Shown one piece after another: positions 1 through 8,933 of a DNA stretch of 64,000 nt. This stretch comes from Flavobacteriales bacterium (GTDB lineage: Bacteria > Bacteroidota > Bacteroidia > Flavobacteriales_D > Crocinitomicaceae). The position numbers were made by a program, and so were the translations under genes. The notes beneath the pieces are model-generated. The model made no database searches. It was not told where the DNA came from and saw only the letters and a program-made list of their open reading frames with translations. The stretch's first letter is position 1. Each line of letters opens with the position of its first letter. The stretch lies in NCBI GenBank assembly GCA_947491305.1, contig CANLIL010000006.1, positions 1 through 64,000 of the forward strand, written 5' to 3'.

Positions 1-462
1 GAAGATTATACGGAACAAAAATATCCGTTTTATACCGAAGTGGTTACTACCAACAAAGCTGGGTTTTACCAGTTAGAAAATGCCGTGGTTAATTATTTAA
101 ATACTTCAAAATTTGACCAAGATTACATTCGATTTGAACATATAAAATTGCGCAAAAAGCAACAGATTTTCCAAGCTGATTTAATGCGAATGGATTCAAT
201 AAAAAAGATAATCTCAGTGAAAGATTTACCAAAATACACAGAGGTTATTACATTGGTTGAAAATATATCGAATCAATTGTTTGCCATTGATCAGCAATTA
301 AGCAAAATAGTTTCCATCGATTTATTGACTGGTTTTGTTCCTATTAAAACCGATAAAGCAACGATTTTGAAGGGAATTGCAATTAAAACAAGTTTGTTAT
401 ACTTGTTGTGTGTCGTTGTAATGAGTGTTTTTTTGCAGTTAAATTTCAAGGATAAAAAATGA
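1..462 (+). CDS. Partial chain-length determinant-like membrane protein (C-terminal part)
   Basis: The reading frame is open from the first base of the window, so the N-terminus lies outside and the GTG at 40 is not a convincing start. The visible part is a charged, probably helical region followed by one hydrophobic segment near the end (about residues 125-148 counted from base 1) and a short lysine-rich tail. A C-terminal membrane anchor after a soluble helical region, directly in front of a flippase gene, suggests a Wzz-like polysaccharide co-polymerase in the inner membrane. That is an inference from context; I do not see a diagnostic Wzz motif. The stop overlaps the next start as ATGA, so the genes are translationally coupled. 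Confidence 0.5.
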   Translation, partial: EDYTEQKYPFYTEVVTTNKAGFYQLENAVVNYLNTSKFDQDYIRFEHIKLRKKQQIFQADLMRMDSIKKIISVKDLPKYTEVITLVENISNQLFAIDQQLSKIVSIDLLTGFVPIKTDKATILKGIAIKTSLLYLLCVVVMSVFLQLNFKDKK

Positions 463-1925
463 TCAAACGTATCCTGAAATCTAAAAACAGTCAAAATTCA
501 ATTTGGAATATTTTAGAAGTTTTAGTTTCACCTCTTATTTTATTCGTTTCCATCCCATTTTTCTTGCATCAACTGGGGACTGAAGAATATGGTATTTGGA
601 TGTTTGTTAATACAATTGTGGTATTATTACAATCGTTGAATTTAGGACTCAATACTTCAACATACAAACATGTGTCAAGTGCCATCGCAACCAATGAAAA
701 CAAGCAAATCACTCAAACATTAACAACTAATTTAAGTCTTACTATTTTAATTTCAGTGGTGGGTTTTATTGTTATTGGAATCCTAGCGTGTTTGATTCAT
801 TGGTTCGATTTATTTATTGATTTCCCGTCACAGAAACCAACAATTATTGCTAGTTTATTCTTAGGAGGTTTTGTGTTGTTTTCAAAGTTATCCGAACAAA
901 TTTTATACACGGTTTACAGAGCTTTTGAAGATTTTAAATACGTTACTTTGCTTACGCTTTGCTCCAAATTGGTAATTGTACTTGGCAGCATCATTATTGC
1001 CTTTTTCACTAAAAGTATTGTTTTTATTTTGCTCTATAATGCCATTATTAGTTTACTTTTTTTAAGCATCAATTATCGTTTGATGAAACGATTTATCCCT
1101 TTTTATCGCTTTCATTTTCAATTATCAAAAACAGCGATACAATTCGAAGTAAGCTATTCGTTTTTCGTTTGGTTGCAATCTAGTGCAGTCGTGTTAACGT
1201 ACCAAGGCGATCGTATTTTGGTGTCGAGTGGTTTTGGATTGGAGACATTGTCGTATTACACAATTGTAGCAACGATTTTCAACCACATTCATATGGCATT
1301 TGCTGCAATGACAGGTTGGGTTTTTCCTCAAATTGCAAAAAACCAACATGATCCATCGTATCTAACACAATTGTATCGCAACACGCGTAACGTTTCGGCG
1401 TTTATTGCCATTATACTTTTGGCAATCTTTACGTTTATTGCAGAACCGCTTTTTAATGTATGGTTAGGTTCCACCAATTTTCAACAAATCGCCACGTATT
1501 TGAATTTATTTGCCATGTTTGAATTCGTATTCATCTTTACGATTATGCCTAATTTTTTCTTAAACGGTTCTGGTTATGAAAAGTTGAATTTAAAAATAAC
1601 ATTAGTTTATACAGTATTAAATATTATTGGAATGCTTGTGGGTTATTTTGTATTGAATTCTGTTACTGGAATTTTGTTGGGGTTGTTTTTAACAACAATC
1701 ATTGGTATGTTCATTTTACATTACAAAATGGATCAACTTTTCCAACTTTCACAAAAAGCATTTTCTGCAACTGCTTTATTATTAGTTCCATCATTATTAG
1801 GGTGCGGTATCGCGTATTTCGATCTTTGGGTTGTTAAAACGCTTTTTTTAGTAGCAACCATCGTTTCGGCTTATGTATTCTTTATTAAAAAGCCAAAAAC
1901 AACATTTAATGCGTTTATTCAATGA
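459..1925 (+). CDS. Wzx-like polysaccharide flippase (MOP superfamily)
   Basis: This is a 488-residue integral membrane protein with hydrophobic segments along its whole length. The N-terminus is like that of polysaccharide transporters: a region around residues 35-65 reads LGTEEYGIWMFVNTIVVLL, where the G-x-E-x-Y-G pattern is common in Wzx proteins. Proteins of this family move lipid-linked oligosaccharide repeat units across the inner membrane. Length matches the family (about 420-500). It overlaps both neighbours by 4 bases (ATGA), which fits one operon with the polymerase and glycosyltransferases downstream. The sugar specificity cannot be read from the sequence. Confidence 0.85.
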   Translation: MIKRILKSKNSQNSIWNILEVLVSPLILFVSIPFFLHQLGTEEYGIWMFVNTIVVLLQSLNLGLNTSTYKHVSSAIATNENKQITQTLTTNLSLTILISVVGFIVIGILACLIHWFDLFIDFPSQKPTIIASLFLGGFVLFSKLSEQILYTVYRAFEDFKYVTLLTLCSKLVIVLGSIIIAFFTKSIVFILLYNAIISLLFLSINYRLMKRFIPFYRFHFQLSKTAIQFEVSYSFFVWLQSSAVVLTYQGDRILVSSGFGLETLSYYTIVATIFNHIHMAFAAMTGWVFPQIAKNQHDPSYLTQLYRNTRNVSAFIAIILLAIFTFIAEPLFNVWLGSTNFQQIATYLNLFAMFEFVFIFTIMPNFFLNGSGYEKLNLKITLVYTVLNIIGMLVGYFVLNSVTGILLGLFLTTIIGMFILHYKMDQLFQLSQKAFSATALLLVPSLLGCGIAYFDLWVVKTLFLVATIVSAYVFFIKKPKTTFNAFIQ

Positions 1926-3124
1926 CATTACCTAAGAATTTCATCATTGGATTGTTTGTATTTCTCTTTTTCTTTAATCGGGTAGGATTGCCCTTTGGAA
2001 TTAGTTTTGACATGTTGCTTGCGCCCTTTTTATTGTATTCCATTTTCAAAGAGAATGCGCAATCATTGCTTTATAAAGCAGCAGGCATATTACTCGTTTT
2101 TGGTGCTATTCATTTAGTAAGTGGTGTTTATTTTACTGCATTTGTTGTTTCGAATTTGGTTTTTATTACACTTGTGATTGCTGTTGTTGCATTTTATCGA
2201 CGAACAAAACACATTGATTTTTTTAATGAAATCATACTTAGAATAACCCAATTAAATAGTGTGTTGACTATCCTCGCTTTATTCCTGCTATTTTTCTTGA
2301 AGTCCACGTATTTATGGTATTTAGTTCCTTACACTTCGAATGCAGAAGCACTTCCTCGTTTGAAATTATTTACGGAAGAAGCTTCGCATTATTCTTTTTT
2401 ATTACTTCCGATTTTTTACTATTGGTTGTATCAATGGTTAGTACACTTTAATTGGCGAACATTTGGTTATTTAACGACCATCATTATCAGTTTGATCCTT
2501 TCATTTTCATTGGGAGTACTAAGTGTAATTGCACTTACCTTGTTCATTTTAATTCTAATTTATAGTCGATCTATTCTACAACATTCCCGTTATCGTCAAT
2601 TGCTTTTCATTGGATTAATAGCGATCGTTTCAATTGGAGGTTTTGTGTATTATTTCTTCCCAATTAATCCGCTTACCATCCGAATGAATAATTTGATGAA
2701 TGGCTTGGACACATCAGGTAGGGGACGAACGTATGAATCATTTGAAATCGCTTTGCGTGTCTTACAATTAAACTATCCATTGACGGGAATTGGGCTAGGT
2801 CAATTCAAATTTATTGGGAGAGATGTATTAATTCTTTATTACAAATACCATACAATTCCATCAGTCGTTCGACTTCCAAATGCGTTAGCAGAAACGTTGG
2901 TTAGTTTTGGTGTTTTAGGAGCAATTATCCGTGTTTTTATTCAAATTTATTGGGCTTTTAAAAGAAGAATTGTAAACAACTTATTTCAAACTAGTTTATT
3001 CATTTCGTTATTTATTTATCAATTTACCGGTGGGTTTTTAATGCATTCATTTGAATATTATTATTGGATCTTGGTAGTTGTACCTATCTTTAAAAACTTT
3101 GATAAACAACACATTTTCAAGTAA
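1922..3124 (+). CDS. O-antigen polymerase/ligase-like membrane protein (Wzy-like)
   Basis: A 400-residue polytopic membrane protein. After a long run of hydrophobic segments there is a large extracytoplasmic loop with TSGRGRTYESF and then GIGLGQFKFIG, followed by LAETLVSFGVLGA. This arrangement is typical of the Wzy_C/O-antigen ligase family, in which the loop between late transmembrane segments carries the active region. The likely role is polymerisation of flipped repeat units in the periplasm. It overlaps the flippase gene by 4 bases, and its stop shares one base with the next start (TAATG). A second polymerase-like domain lies in the fusion gene at 5279, so the two may differ in role (polymerase versus ligase). 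Confidence 0.75.
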   Translation: MTLPKNFIIGLFVFLFFFNRVGLPFGISFDMLLAPFLLYSIFKENAQSLLYKAAGILLVFGAIHLVSGVYFTAFVVSNLVFITLVIAVVAFYRRTKHIDFFNEIILRITQLNSVLTILALFLLFFLKSTYLWYLVPYTSNAEALPRLKLFTEEASHYSFLLLPIFYYWLYQWLVHFNWRTFGYLTTIIISLILSFSLGVLSVIALTLFILILIYSRSILQHSRYRQLLFIGLIAIVSIGGFVYYFFPINPLTIRMNNLMNGLDTSGRGRTYESFEIALRVLQLNYPLTGIGLGQFKFIGRDVLILYYKYHTIPSVVRLPNALAETLVSFGVLGAIIRVFIQIYWAFKRRIVNNLFQTSLFISLFIYQFTGGFLMHSFEYYYWILVVVPIFKNFDKQHIFK

Positions 3125-4206
3125 TGCGCATACTATTTGTAAATCGATCTAGTTTTTTAAGTTTCAAGGGAGGCGATACAACCCAACTCTTGATGACGGC
3201 CCAAGAATTGCGAAAATTAGGCATTGATGTGACCATCTACGAACCAGGTGCTTCCATCGATGACGAACAATTTGACATCATCCATTTTTTTAACATTACA
3301 CGTCCTGCAACAATTTTAGCAATCCTCAAAAAAAGTAAGTTACCATTTGTCGTTTCAACAATTTACGCCGATTACACATTTTATAAATTCATTCATCCAT
3401 GGAATAAAATGGGTTTATTGATACGTGTTTTTGGTTCAGATGGGGTGGAGTATTTTAAATCTGTCGCTAAACATTTTCTTCGAAAAGAGCCATTGGATTA
3501 TTGGCCGTTTTTATGGAAAGGGCAACGCAACTGTATTCAAGCGATTTTAGCGAAAGCCAATTATTTGTTGCCAAATTCTGAGAGTGAATACCAACGATTA
3601 AAAGCGCGTTATCCCAATGCTAAAAAGCACGAGGTTATTCCAAATGGTGTTGATACAACTAAATTTGCTGTTGAAACGTCTGTTAAACGTATATCTGGAC
3701 AGTTGATTTGCGCAGCAATGATTGAACCAAGAAAAAACCAATTGAATTTGATTCGAGCGATTAAAGATTCAACGTATTCATTATTTATTGTTGGTGAACA
3801 TGCGCCGAATCACAGCGCTTATTATGATCAATGCGTTGCAGAAGCTGGACCAAATGTTACGTTTGTTGGACGATTAGAATACGATGAATTAGTGCGGTAT
3901 TATTTGCAATCAGAAATACATGTGATGCCAAGTTGGTTTGAAACAACTGGATTGTCTTCATTGGAAGCTGCTTTTTTAGGGTGCAAAGTTATTGTGAGTC
4001 CAATGGGAGACACCAAAGATTATTTTGAAGACATGGTCGGATATTGCGCGCCAGACGATGTGTCGGATATACGAAAAGCAATCGATAACGCACACCAAAA
4101 AGCAATCGATAAACGCTTACACGAAAAAGTAATTCACACCTATAATTGGACCAACACAGCGCTAAAAACGGCTGCCGTTTATGCTAAAATCATGAACGAG
4201 CAATGA
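3124..4206 (+). CDS. Glycosyltransferase family 4
   Basis: A 360-residue GT-B fold glycosyltransferase. The N-terminal half has a glycine-rich loop (KGGDTTQLLM, residues 15-24) as in retaining GT4 enzymes. The linker has PNGVDTTKF (173-181), and the C-terminal half has an E-x7-E type site in ETTGLSSLEAAFLG. Such enzymes transfer a nucleotide-sugar-derived residue to the lipid-linked glycan on the cytoplasmic side of the membrane. Coupled to its neighbours by overlaps of 1 and 4 bases. Donor and acceptor cannot be told from sequence. Confidence 0.85.
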   Translation: MRILFVNRSSFLSFKGGDTTQLLMTAQELRKLGIDVTIYEPGASIDDEQFDIIHFFNITRPATILAILKKSKLPFVVSTIYADYTFYKFIHPWNKMGLLIRVFGSDGVEYFKSVAKHFLRKEPLDYWPFLWKGQRNCIQAILAKANYLLPNSESEYQRLKARYPNAKKHEVIPNGVDTTKFAVETSVKRISGQLICAAMIEPRKNQLNLIRAIKDSTYSLFIVGEHAPNHSAYYDQCVAEAGPNVTFVGRLEYDELVRYYLQSEIHVMPSWFETTGLSSLEAAFLGCKVIVSPMGDTKDYFEDMVGYCAPDDVSDIRKAIDNAHQKAIDKRLHEKVIHTYNWTNTALKTAAVYAKIMNEQ

Positions 4207-5282
4207 AGAAAATAGGCATCATAGGAACACGCGGAATCCCTAATCAATATGGAGGATTTGAACAATTCGCACAATTTTTTTCGGAACATTTAGTTCAAAA
4301 AGGATATGAAGTGGTCGTTTATTGTTCGTCCAATCATACTTTTCAAGAAAAAACGTGGAAAGGTGTTTCATTGGTTCATGTCAAAGATCCAGAAAAACAG
4401 ATTGGAACAGCTGGACAATTTATCTATGATTTACGGTCCATTTTGCATGCGCGGAAGCAAGGTTTTGATGTCATTTTCCAATTGGGTTATACAAGTAGTT
4501 CGATTTGGGGATTTTTATTTCCTAAAAAAGCGAAACTCATTACCAATATGGACGGTTTAGAGTGGAAACGCACCAAATATTCTCCGCTGGTTCAACACTT
4601 TTTGCGAAAGGCCGAAAAATGGGCAGTCAAACAAAGTGATGAATTAATCGCAGATTCTATTGGTATTCAACAGTACTTAAAAGAAAAATACGCCGTTTCT
4701 TCCTCATTTATTCCATATGGAAGTGAACTCATCACAAAAAAAGACAGTTCAATTATTCAAGCATACAATTTGACAGAAGGAAATTATAATTTGGTCATTG
4801 CGCGTTTTGAACCTGAAAATAACATTGAAACAATCATCAACGGTTTTCAAGATGATACCGAAAAAAAGCTCGTCATCATTGGAAATTATTCAACGAAGTA
4901 CGGTAAATACCTCTATGACAACTACCATGAGAAAGTGGTGTTTTTAGGAGCTATTTATGATTTTGATGTATTGAATCAATTGCGTTTACACTGTGACCTT
5001 TATTTTCATGGACATTCAGTTGGCGGAACCAATCCTTCTTTATTGGAAGCCATGGCGTGTTCTTGTTTTATTGTAGCACACAACAATCCATTTAACAAAG
5101 GAGTTTTGGGAGATGATGCCCTGTATTTTGATTCAGCAGTAGCTATTTCCACTGTATTAAAAAAGGAGCATTTAACTCAAAAAAAACAAGAATTCATTCA
5201 AAGCAATCGCCAAAAAATTGAATCCTTGTATACGTTTGAGTCTGTTCATTCCAAATTAATCGAATTAATTGAAAAACATTGA
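4203..5282 (+). CDS. Glycosyltransferase with DUF1972 domain (GT4, rhamnosyltransferase-like)
   Basis: The 359-residue protein starts with GIIGTRGIPNQYGGFEQF (residues 4-21), the hallmark of DUF1972 proteins, which are GT4 enzymes often annotated as rhamnosyltransferases. A second hallmark is NMDGLEWKRTKY in the middle of the N-terminal half. The C-terminal domain carries GGTNPSLLEAMAC, the donor-binding E-x7-E region. It probably adds one sugar to the repeat unit; the sugar is unknown. The start overlaps the upstream stop (ATGA) and the stop overlaps a TTG start downstream. Confidence 0.85.
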   Translation: MKKIGIIGTRGIPNQYGGFEQFAQFFSEHLVQKGYEVVVYCSSNHTFQEKTWKGVSLVHVKDPEKQIGTAGQFIYDLRSILHARKQGFDVIFQLGYTSSSIWGFLFPKKAKLITNMDGLEWKRTKYSPLVQHFLRKAEKWAVKQSDELIADSIGIQQYLKEKYAVSSSFIPYGSELITKKDSSIIQAYNLTEGNYNLVIARFEPENNIETIINGFQDDTEKKLVIIGNYSTKYGKYLYDNYHEKVVFLGAIYDFDVLNQLRLHCDLYFHGHSVGGTNPSLLEAMACSCFIVAHNNPFNKGVLGDDALYFDSAVAISTVLKKEHLTQKKQEFIQSNRQKIESLYTFESVHSKLIELIEKH

Positions 5283-7078
5283 AAACGCAACAGTTCATAG
5301 CTAATATTACTCCAGTATTTGTTGCACTTTTTTTGCTATCAATTGCTTTGCCCTTGAAAATAAATACCGTTTTTATTTATGGTTTAGGATTACTTTCACT
5401 TTTCTATTTTCTTAAACGCGCTAAAAAAACCATTCAACTGCCTGTTTTCTATTTTGTTTCTATCTTATTTGCAGCAACTCATGCGCTCCATTATTGGTTG
5501 AATCCTTCTAACGAATTACTGAATTTTGAATTGGAAAAGAAAATCCCTTTTCTCCTTATTCCTCTTTTTTTCTCAGTCGTTGATGTGAAAACCACCTTGC
5601 CAAAAATCATGAAAATTAGTGCATTTGGAGCTAGTTTAATGGCGCTTTCTTTGCTGCTTTTTGCTGGATATCAGTATTTTCAAAATATGGATAATGAGGT
5701 TTTTTATTACCATAATTTAGTGCGTGTGGTAAGCGGTAACGCTATTTATTATTCCCTCTTTTTTAGTAGTGCATTGCTATTTGCTTTTGAATCGTTGATT
5801 AAGGAAAAACAACGCGTTTACCTACTTCCTATTGGATTGTTAACCATCGTTATCTTGTTGTTGTCATCTAAACTTTTTACACTATTGCTAGTGATTATTT
5901 TCTTGTATTACACTTTGATACACTTAAAATCAATTCCAATCAAAGCAAGTTTAATGGCACTATTCATTATTGGTTTTGTTTTTTCCTTTCAAAAAATAAG
6001 TACGCGATTTAATGAAATTGATCGTTCTCACTTGTTGGAATCACAGCAAACAATTAATCCAGCAACAGTATTCGATGGGTTTAGTTTACGAAAGGAATTA
6101 ATACTGCTAGGATTAGAGTTAAAAGCAGAACATTCGTTGCAGATGTGTGTTGGAATTGGACCTGGTATTTGCCAAGAAAAGCTCAATCAAAAATTTATTG
6201 ATAAGCAATTTTACGTGGGAGAAAACGAAAAGAGCAAATCAGGATTTTACAATTACAATTTTCACAATCAATATTTGCAAACATTGCTGGAAACGGGTTG
6301 GATTGGATTATTCACCCTCCTTCTTTTGCTATTAACCCCCTTCATGATTGTTGAAACAGATTCGAGGAGAGTTGTGTTTTTATTGAATGGATTATTTATA
6401 ATTGGGTTCCTAACAGAAAGTTTTTTAAGCCGACAAATGGGGATTGTTTCCTATTTATCCTTCAATTCACTCTTTATAGCTCAGCAAAGCAGATCATTTC
6501 GGTTAATGATTAAGCGAATATTCGACTTTGTCTTTTCATTCGGGGTAATTGTTTTATTATTAAGTTGGTTAGTACCGTTATTGTGTGTGTTTATCATTTT
6601 TGATTTGAAATCATCCCCAATTTTTGTGCAAAAACGTGTTGGAAAAAATGGGAAAGTGTTTCATTGTTTCAAATTACGCACCATGAAAAAAAATGCATTG
6701 CAGCATCAAATTCCAGCTCAGATTGATGATAATAGAATTACCAAATCCGGTGCATTTTTACGAAAATATGCATTGGATGAATTACCTCAATTTTTCAACG
6801 TACTTTTAGGAAGTATGAGCGTAGTTGGTCCGCGCCCTTTAATGGTTTCTGATGAAGAAAAATTCAATGATATGATACCAAATTTCTCATCACGCTTGGT
6901 CATGAAACCTGGAATTACTGGATTTGCGCAAGCATTTGGTTATAAAGGTTATGTTGGTTCGCGTGTGGATATCGCAAATCGCTACCGATTGGATAAAAAA
7001 TACTGTCAAATTCAAAGTTTGTTGCTAGACGTTAAATTAATACTTCTCACTATTAAAGCAGTAGTGCAATCAAAATAA
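5279..7078 (+). CDS. Fusion of O-antigen polymerase/ligase and initiating sugar transferase
   Basis: One uninterrupted 599-residue frame joins two enzymes. Residues 1 to about 395 form a polytopic Wzy/WaaL-like domain; its signature is FHNQYLQTLLETGWIG from residue 328. Residues 410-599 form a complete bacterial sugar transferase of the polyprenyl-phosphate phosphoglycosyltransferase family (WcaJ/PglC-like): MIKRIFDFVFS membrane hairpin, FKLRTM, KYALDELPQFFNVL, SVVGPRPL and KPGITGFAQ. That second enzyme normally starts a polysaccharide by putting the first sugar-phosphate on undecaprenyl phosphate. Met410 (6506) could be the ancestral start of a separate gene. The start is TTG overlapping the upstream TGA, as in the ATGA overlaps elsewhere in this operon; no better ATG lies before the first membrane segment. 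Confidence 0.88.
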   Translation: MKTQQFIANITPVFVALFLLSIALPLKINTVFIYGLGLLSLFYFLKRAKKTIQLPVFYFVSILFAATHALHYWLNPSNELLNFELEKKIPFLLIPLFFSVVDVKTTLPKIMKISAFGASLMALSLLLFAGYQYFQNMDNEVFYYHNLVRVVSGNAIYYSLFFSSALLFAFESLIKEKQRVYLLPIGLLTIVILLLSSKLFTLLLVIIFLYYTLIHLKSIPIKASLMALFIIGFVFSFQKISTRFNEIDRSHLLESQQTINPATVFDGFSLRKELILLGLELKAEHSLQMCVGIGPGICQEKLNQKFIDKQFYVGENEKSKSGFYNYNFHNQYLQTLLETGWIGLFTLLLLLLTPFMIVETDSRRVVFLLNGLFIIGFLTESFLSRQMGIVSYLSFNSLFIAQQSRSFRLMIKRIFDFVFSFGVIVLLLSWLVPLLCVFIIFDLKSSPIFVQKRVGKNGKVFHCFKLRTMKKNALQHQIPAQIDDNRITKSGAFLRKYALDELPQFFNVLLGSMSVVGPRPLMVSDEEKFNDMIPNFSSRLVMKPGITGFAQAFGYKGYVGSRVDIANRYRLDKKYCQIQSLLLDVKLILLTIKAVVQSK

Positions 7079-7972
7079 ATGGAGAACAAGACTAGCATAC
7101 AGGTAGAAATTACGAATGTTTTACATTATTTTGATGTGTTTCATTTTCCTTTGCGTTTAGCTGAATTACATCAATTCATTCAACTAATCTGCGACGAGCA
7201 ACAATTAGTTAGTGCTTTAAACGAATTAGTTAGCCAACAGGAAATTTATCAACTAAATGATTGTTATTCTTTACACGATAATTTGGAGCTTCTTGAACGT
7301 AAAAATAATGGGTTTCAATTGGCGCAACAAAAAATCATTCGTGCCAAAAAAATCGGGAAATTCATTCAATGTTTTCCATTTGTGCGCATGGTTGCAATTT
7401 CTGGTTCATTATCAAAGGGTTATGCTGATAAAGATTCAGATATCGATTTTTTTATTGTGACCAATTCCACTAATTTATGGACATGTCGCACACTTTTACA
7501 TGTATTTAAAAAAATAACTTTCCTAGTTGGACAGCAACATAGCTTTTGCATGAATTATTTCATTGCAGAATCCCATTTATCGATAGAAGAGCAAAATTAT
7601 TTTACGGCAATTGAGTTAGCTACGTTGATACCTGTTACGCATCCTGAAATCGGTGCAAAATTAGTAGATTCAAATAAATGGATTATTGAATTCTTGCCGA
7701 ATTACGTTTCTCCAACTACTCAAAAAACACAAGCTAAAACTTCCATAATCAAACAAATAATTGAATTTGTTCTTGGATCGAAAAAGTTGAATCACTTTTT
7801 CATGGAGTTGACCAATAAGAAATGGCGAAAAAAATGGGTACGTAAAAACTTCCCAATGGAAGCGTATGATTTAGCCTTTAAAACGCGTTTATACGTTTCA
7901 AAGAATCACGATAAAAATTACCAAGAAAAAATCTTGAAAAAGTATGAAGACAAAACAAACAGCATCCGATAA
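7079..7972 (+). CDS. Nucleotidyltransferase-fold protein (Pol beta superfamily)
   Basis: A 297-residue protein. Residues 109-110 (GS) and DSDIDFF (119-125) make the G-S-x9-D-x-D signature of the Pol beta-like nucleotidyltransferases, with the intact metal-binding aspartates. The first 85 residues look like a small helical, possibly winged-helix, domain; the last 130 residues have a basic stretch and no motif I recognise. The reaction and substrate are unknown. The ATG follows the upstream TAA without a gap and the 3' end overlaps the next gene by 29 bases, so it belongs to the polysaccharide operon. It may modify a sugar or protein, but that is speculation. Confidence 0.7.
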   Translation: MENKTSIQVEITNVLHYFDVFHFPLRLAELHQFIQLICDEQQLVSALNELVSQQEIYQLNDCYSLHDNLELLERKNNGFQLAQQKIIRAKKIGKFIQCFPFVRMVAISGSLSKGYADKDSDIDFFIVTNSTNLWTCRTLLHVFKKITFLVGQQHSFCMNYFIAESHLSIEEQNYFTAIELATLIPVTHPEIGAKLVDSNKWIIEFLPNYVSPTTQKTQAKTSIIKQIIEFVLGSKKLNHFFMELTNKKWRKKWVRKNFPMEAYDLAFKTRLYVSKNHDKNYQEKILKKYEDKTNSIR

Positions 7973-8876
7973 GCGAACAGTTTTAGTGCTTGGGAGTAAT
8001 GGATTCATCGGTCGTGAATTTGTAAAAGAATTGCTCAGCAACAAACGTGAAGACGATCAATTTTACTTTTTAAATCGAACGCTACCTGCTCAAAAAATCG
8101 ACGGCGTTCATTATTTTACTGGTGATTTCACCCATTTTGATTGGACCTCTTTGCCATGTTCACCTGACATTGTTGTTCATTTTGCACGTAATTCATCTAA
8201 ACGCGGCAGAAAATTGGGCCGTTTATTAGCAAGCGTTAAAGGTTATTTTGGCAACAAACGATTACTAAATTATTTGTCTAAACAAAACAAACAATGTCGG
8301 GTTTTTTACTTGTCAGGAAGTTTGATGTATGGCAATCACACTGAAGTTGTAACAGAAAAAACACCTTTACAACCTATCAGTTTTGCGAAAGAATACATTC
8401 ATGCCGAGCAACCATTTCTAACCAACACAAAAAAAAATACCGCTGTGACATTTGTCAGAGTTCCTTGGGTTTTAGGAAACGGATCTTGGTTTGATGCGTT
8501 TTATTTGAAAAAAATAAAAATTGAACAAGTCGTACCAATTTATGGAGATGGAAGCAATCAAATGGCTTTTATTTTAAATCAAGACATCGCTAAATGCATG
8601 GTTCATTTGCTCGACATACCTTTTCATCCGATTGTCAATTTAGCTTACGATTATTACATTACGCAAGCGGAGTTTTCGCAATTAATAGCAAATAAATTGC
8701 AATTGCCTTTAAAAACCATTCCATTACAAACATTTGAACGCGCAATAAAAGAAGCATTTACATCATCCATTAAATTAGGTTCAGAACTAGATGACTGCGC
8801 TTTTATTTTAGAACATCTATCAGCTAAAGAAAAAATTGATCATTTTTTAGGGCAAATAGACATTTCAGTCGTATAA
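7944..8876 (+). CDS. NAD(P)-dependent epimerase/dehydratase-like SDR with atypical active site
   Basis: A 310-residue extended SDR. The Rossmann nucleotide-binding motif GSNGFIG is at 17-23, the catalytic-serine region SGSLMYGN at 124-131, and an RVPWVLG-like segment follows near 172. Where these enzymes normally have Y-x3-K before the helix ending in Glu155, this protein reads SFAKEYIHAE (146-155); no Tyr with Lys four places later is present. It may therefore be non-catalytic or use another mechanism. Context suggests a role in nucleotide-sugar metabolism for the polysaccharide. It is the last gene of the operon; the ATG lies 29 bases inside the preceding gene, and starting later would remove the first beta strand. 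Confidence 0.7.
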   Translation: MKTKQTASDKRTVLVLGSNGFIGREFVKELLSNKREDDQFYFLNRTLPAQKIDGVHYFTGDFTHFDWTSLPCSPDIVVHFARNSSKRGRKLGRLLASVKGYFGNKRLLNYLSKQNKQCRVFYLSGSLMYGNHTEVVTEKTPLQPISFAKEYIHAEQPFLTNTKKNTAVTFVRVPWVLGNGSWFDAFYLKKIKIEQVVPIYGDGSNQMAFILNQDIAKCMVHLLDIPFHPIVNLAYDYYITQAEFSQLIANKLQLPLKTIPLQTFERAIKEAFTSSIKLGSELDDCAFILEHLSAKEKIDHFLGQIDISVV

Positions 8877-8933
8877 AATCGAATAAAATGATGTATATTA
8901 GATAGAAGAAACCACTTAAATCCAAGTATACTA

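Noticed and set aside
1-8876. Novel defence system in the nucleotidyltransferase/SDR region
   Set aside because: All neighbours are glycan synthesis genes in tight overlap, and no nuclease, effector or partner toxin gene is present.
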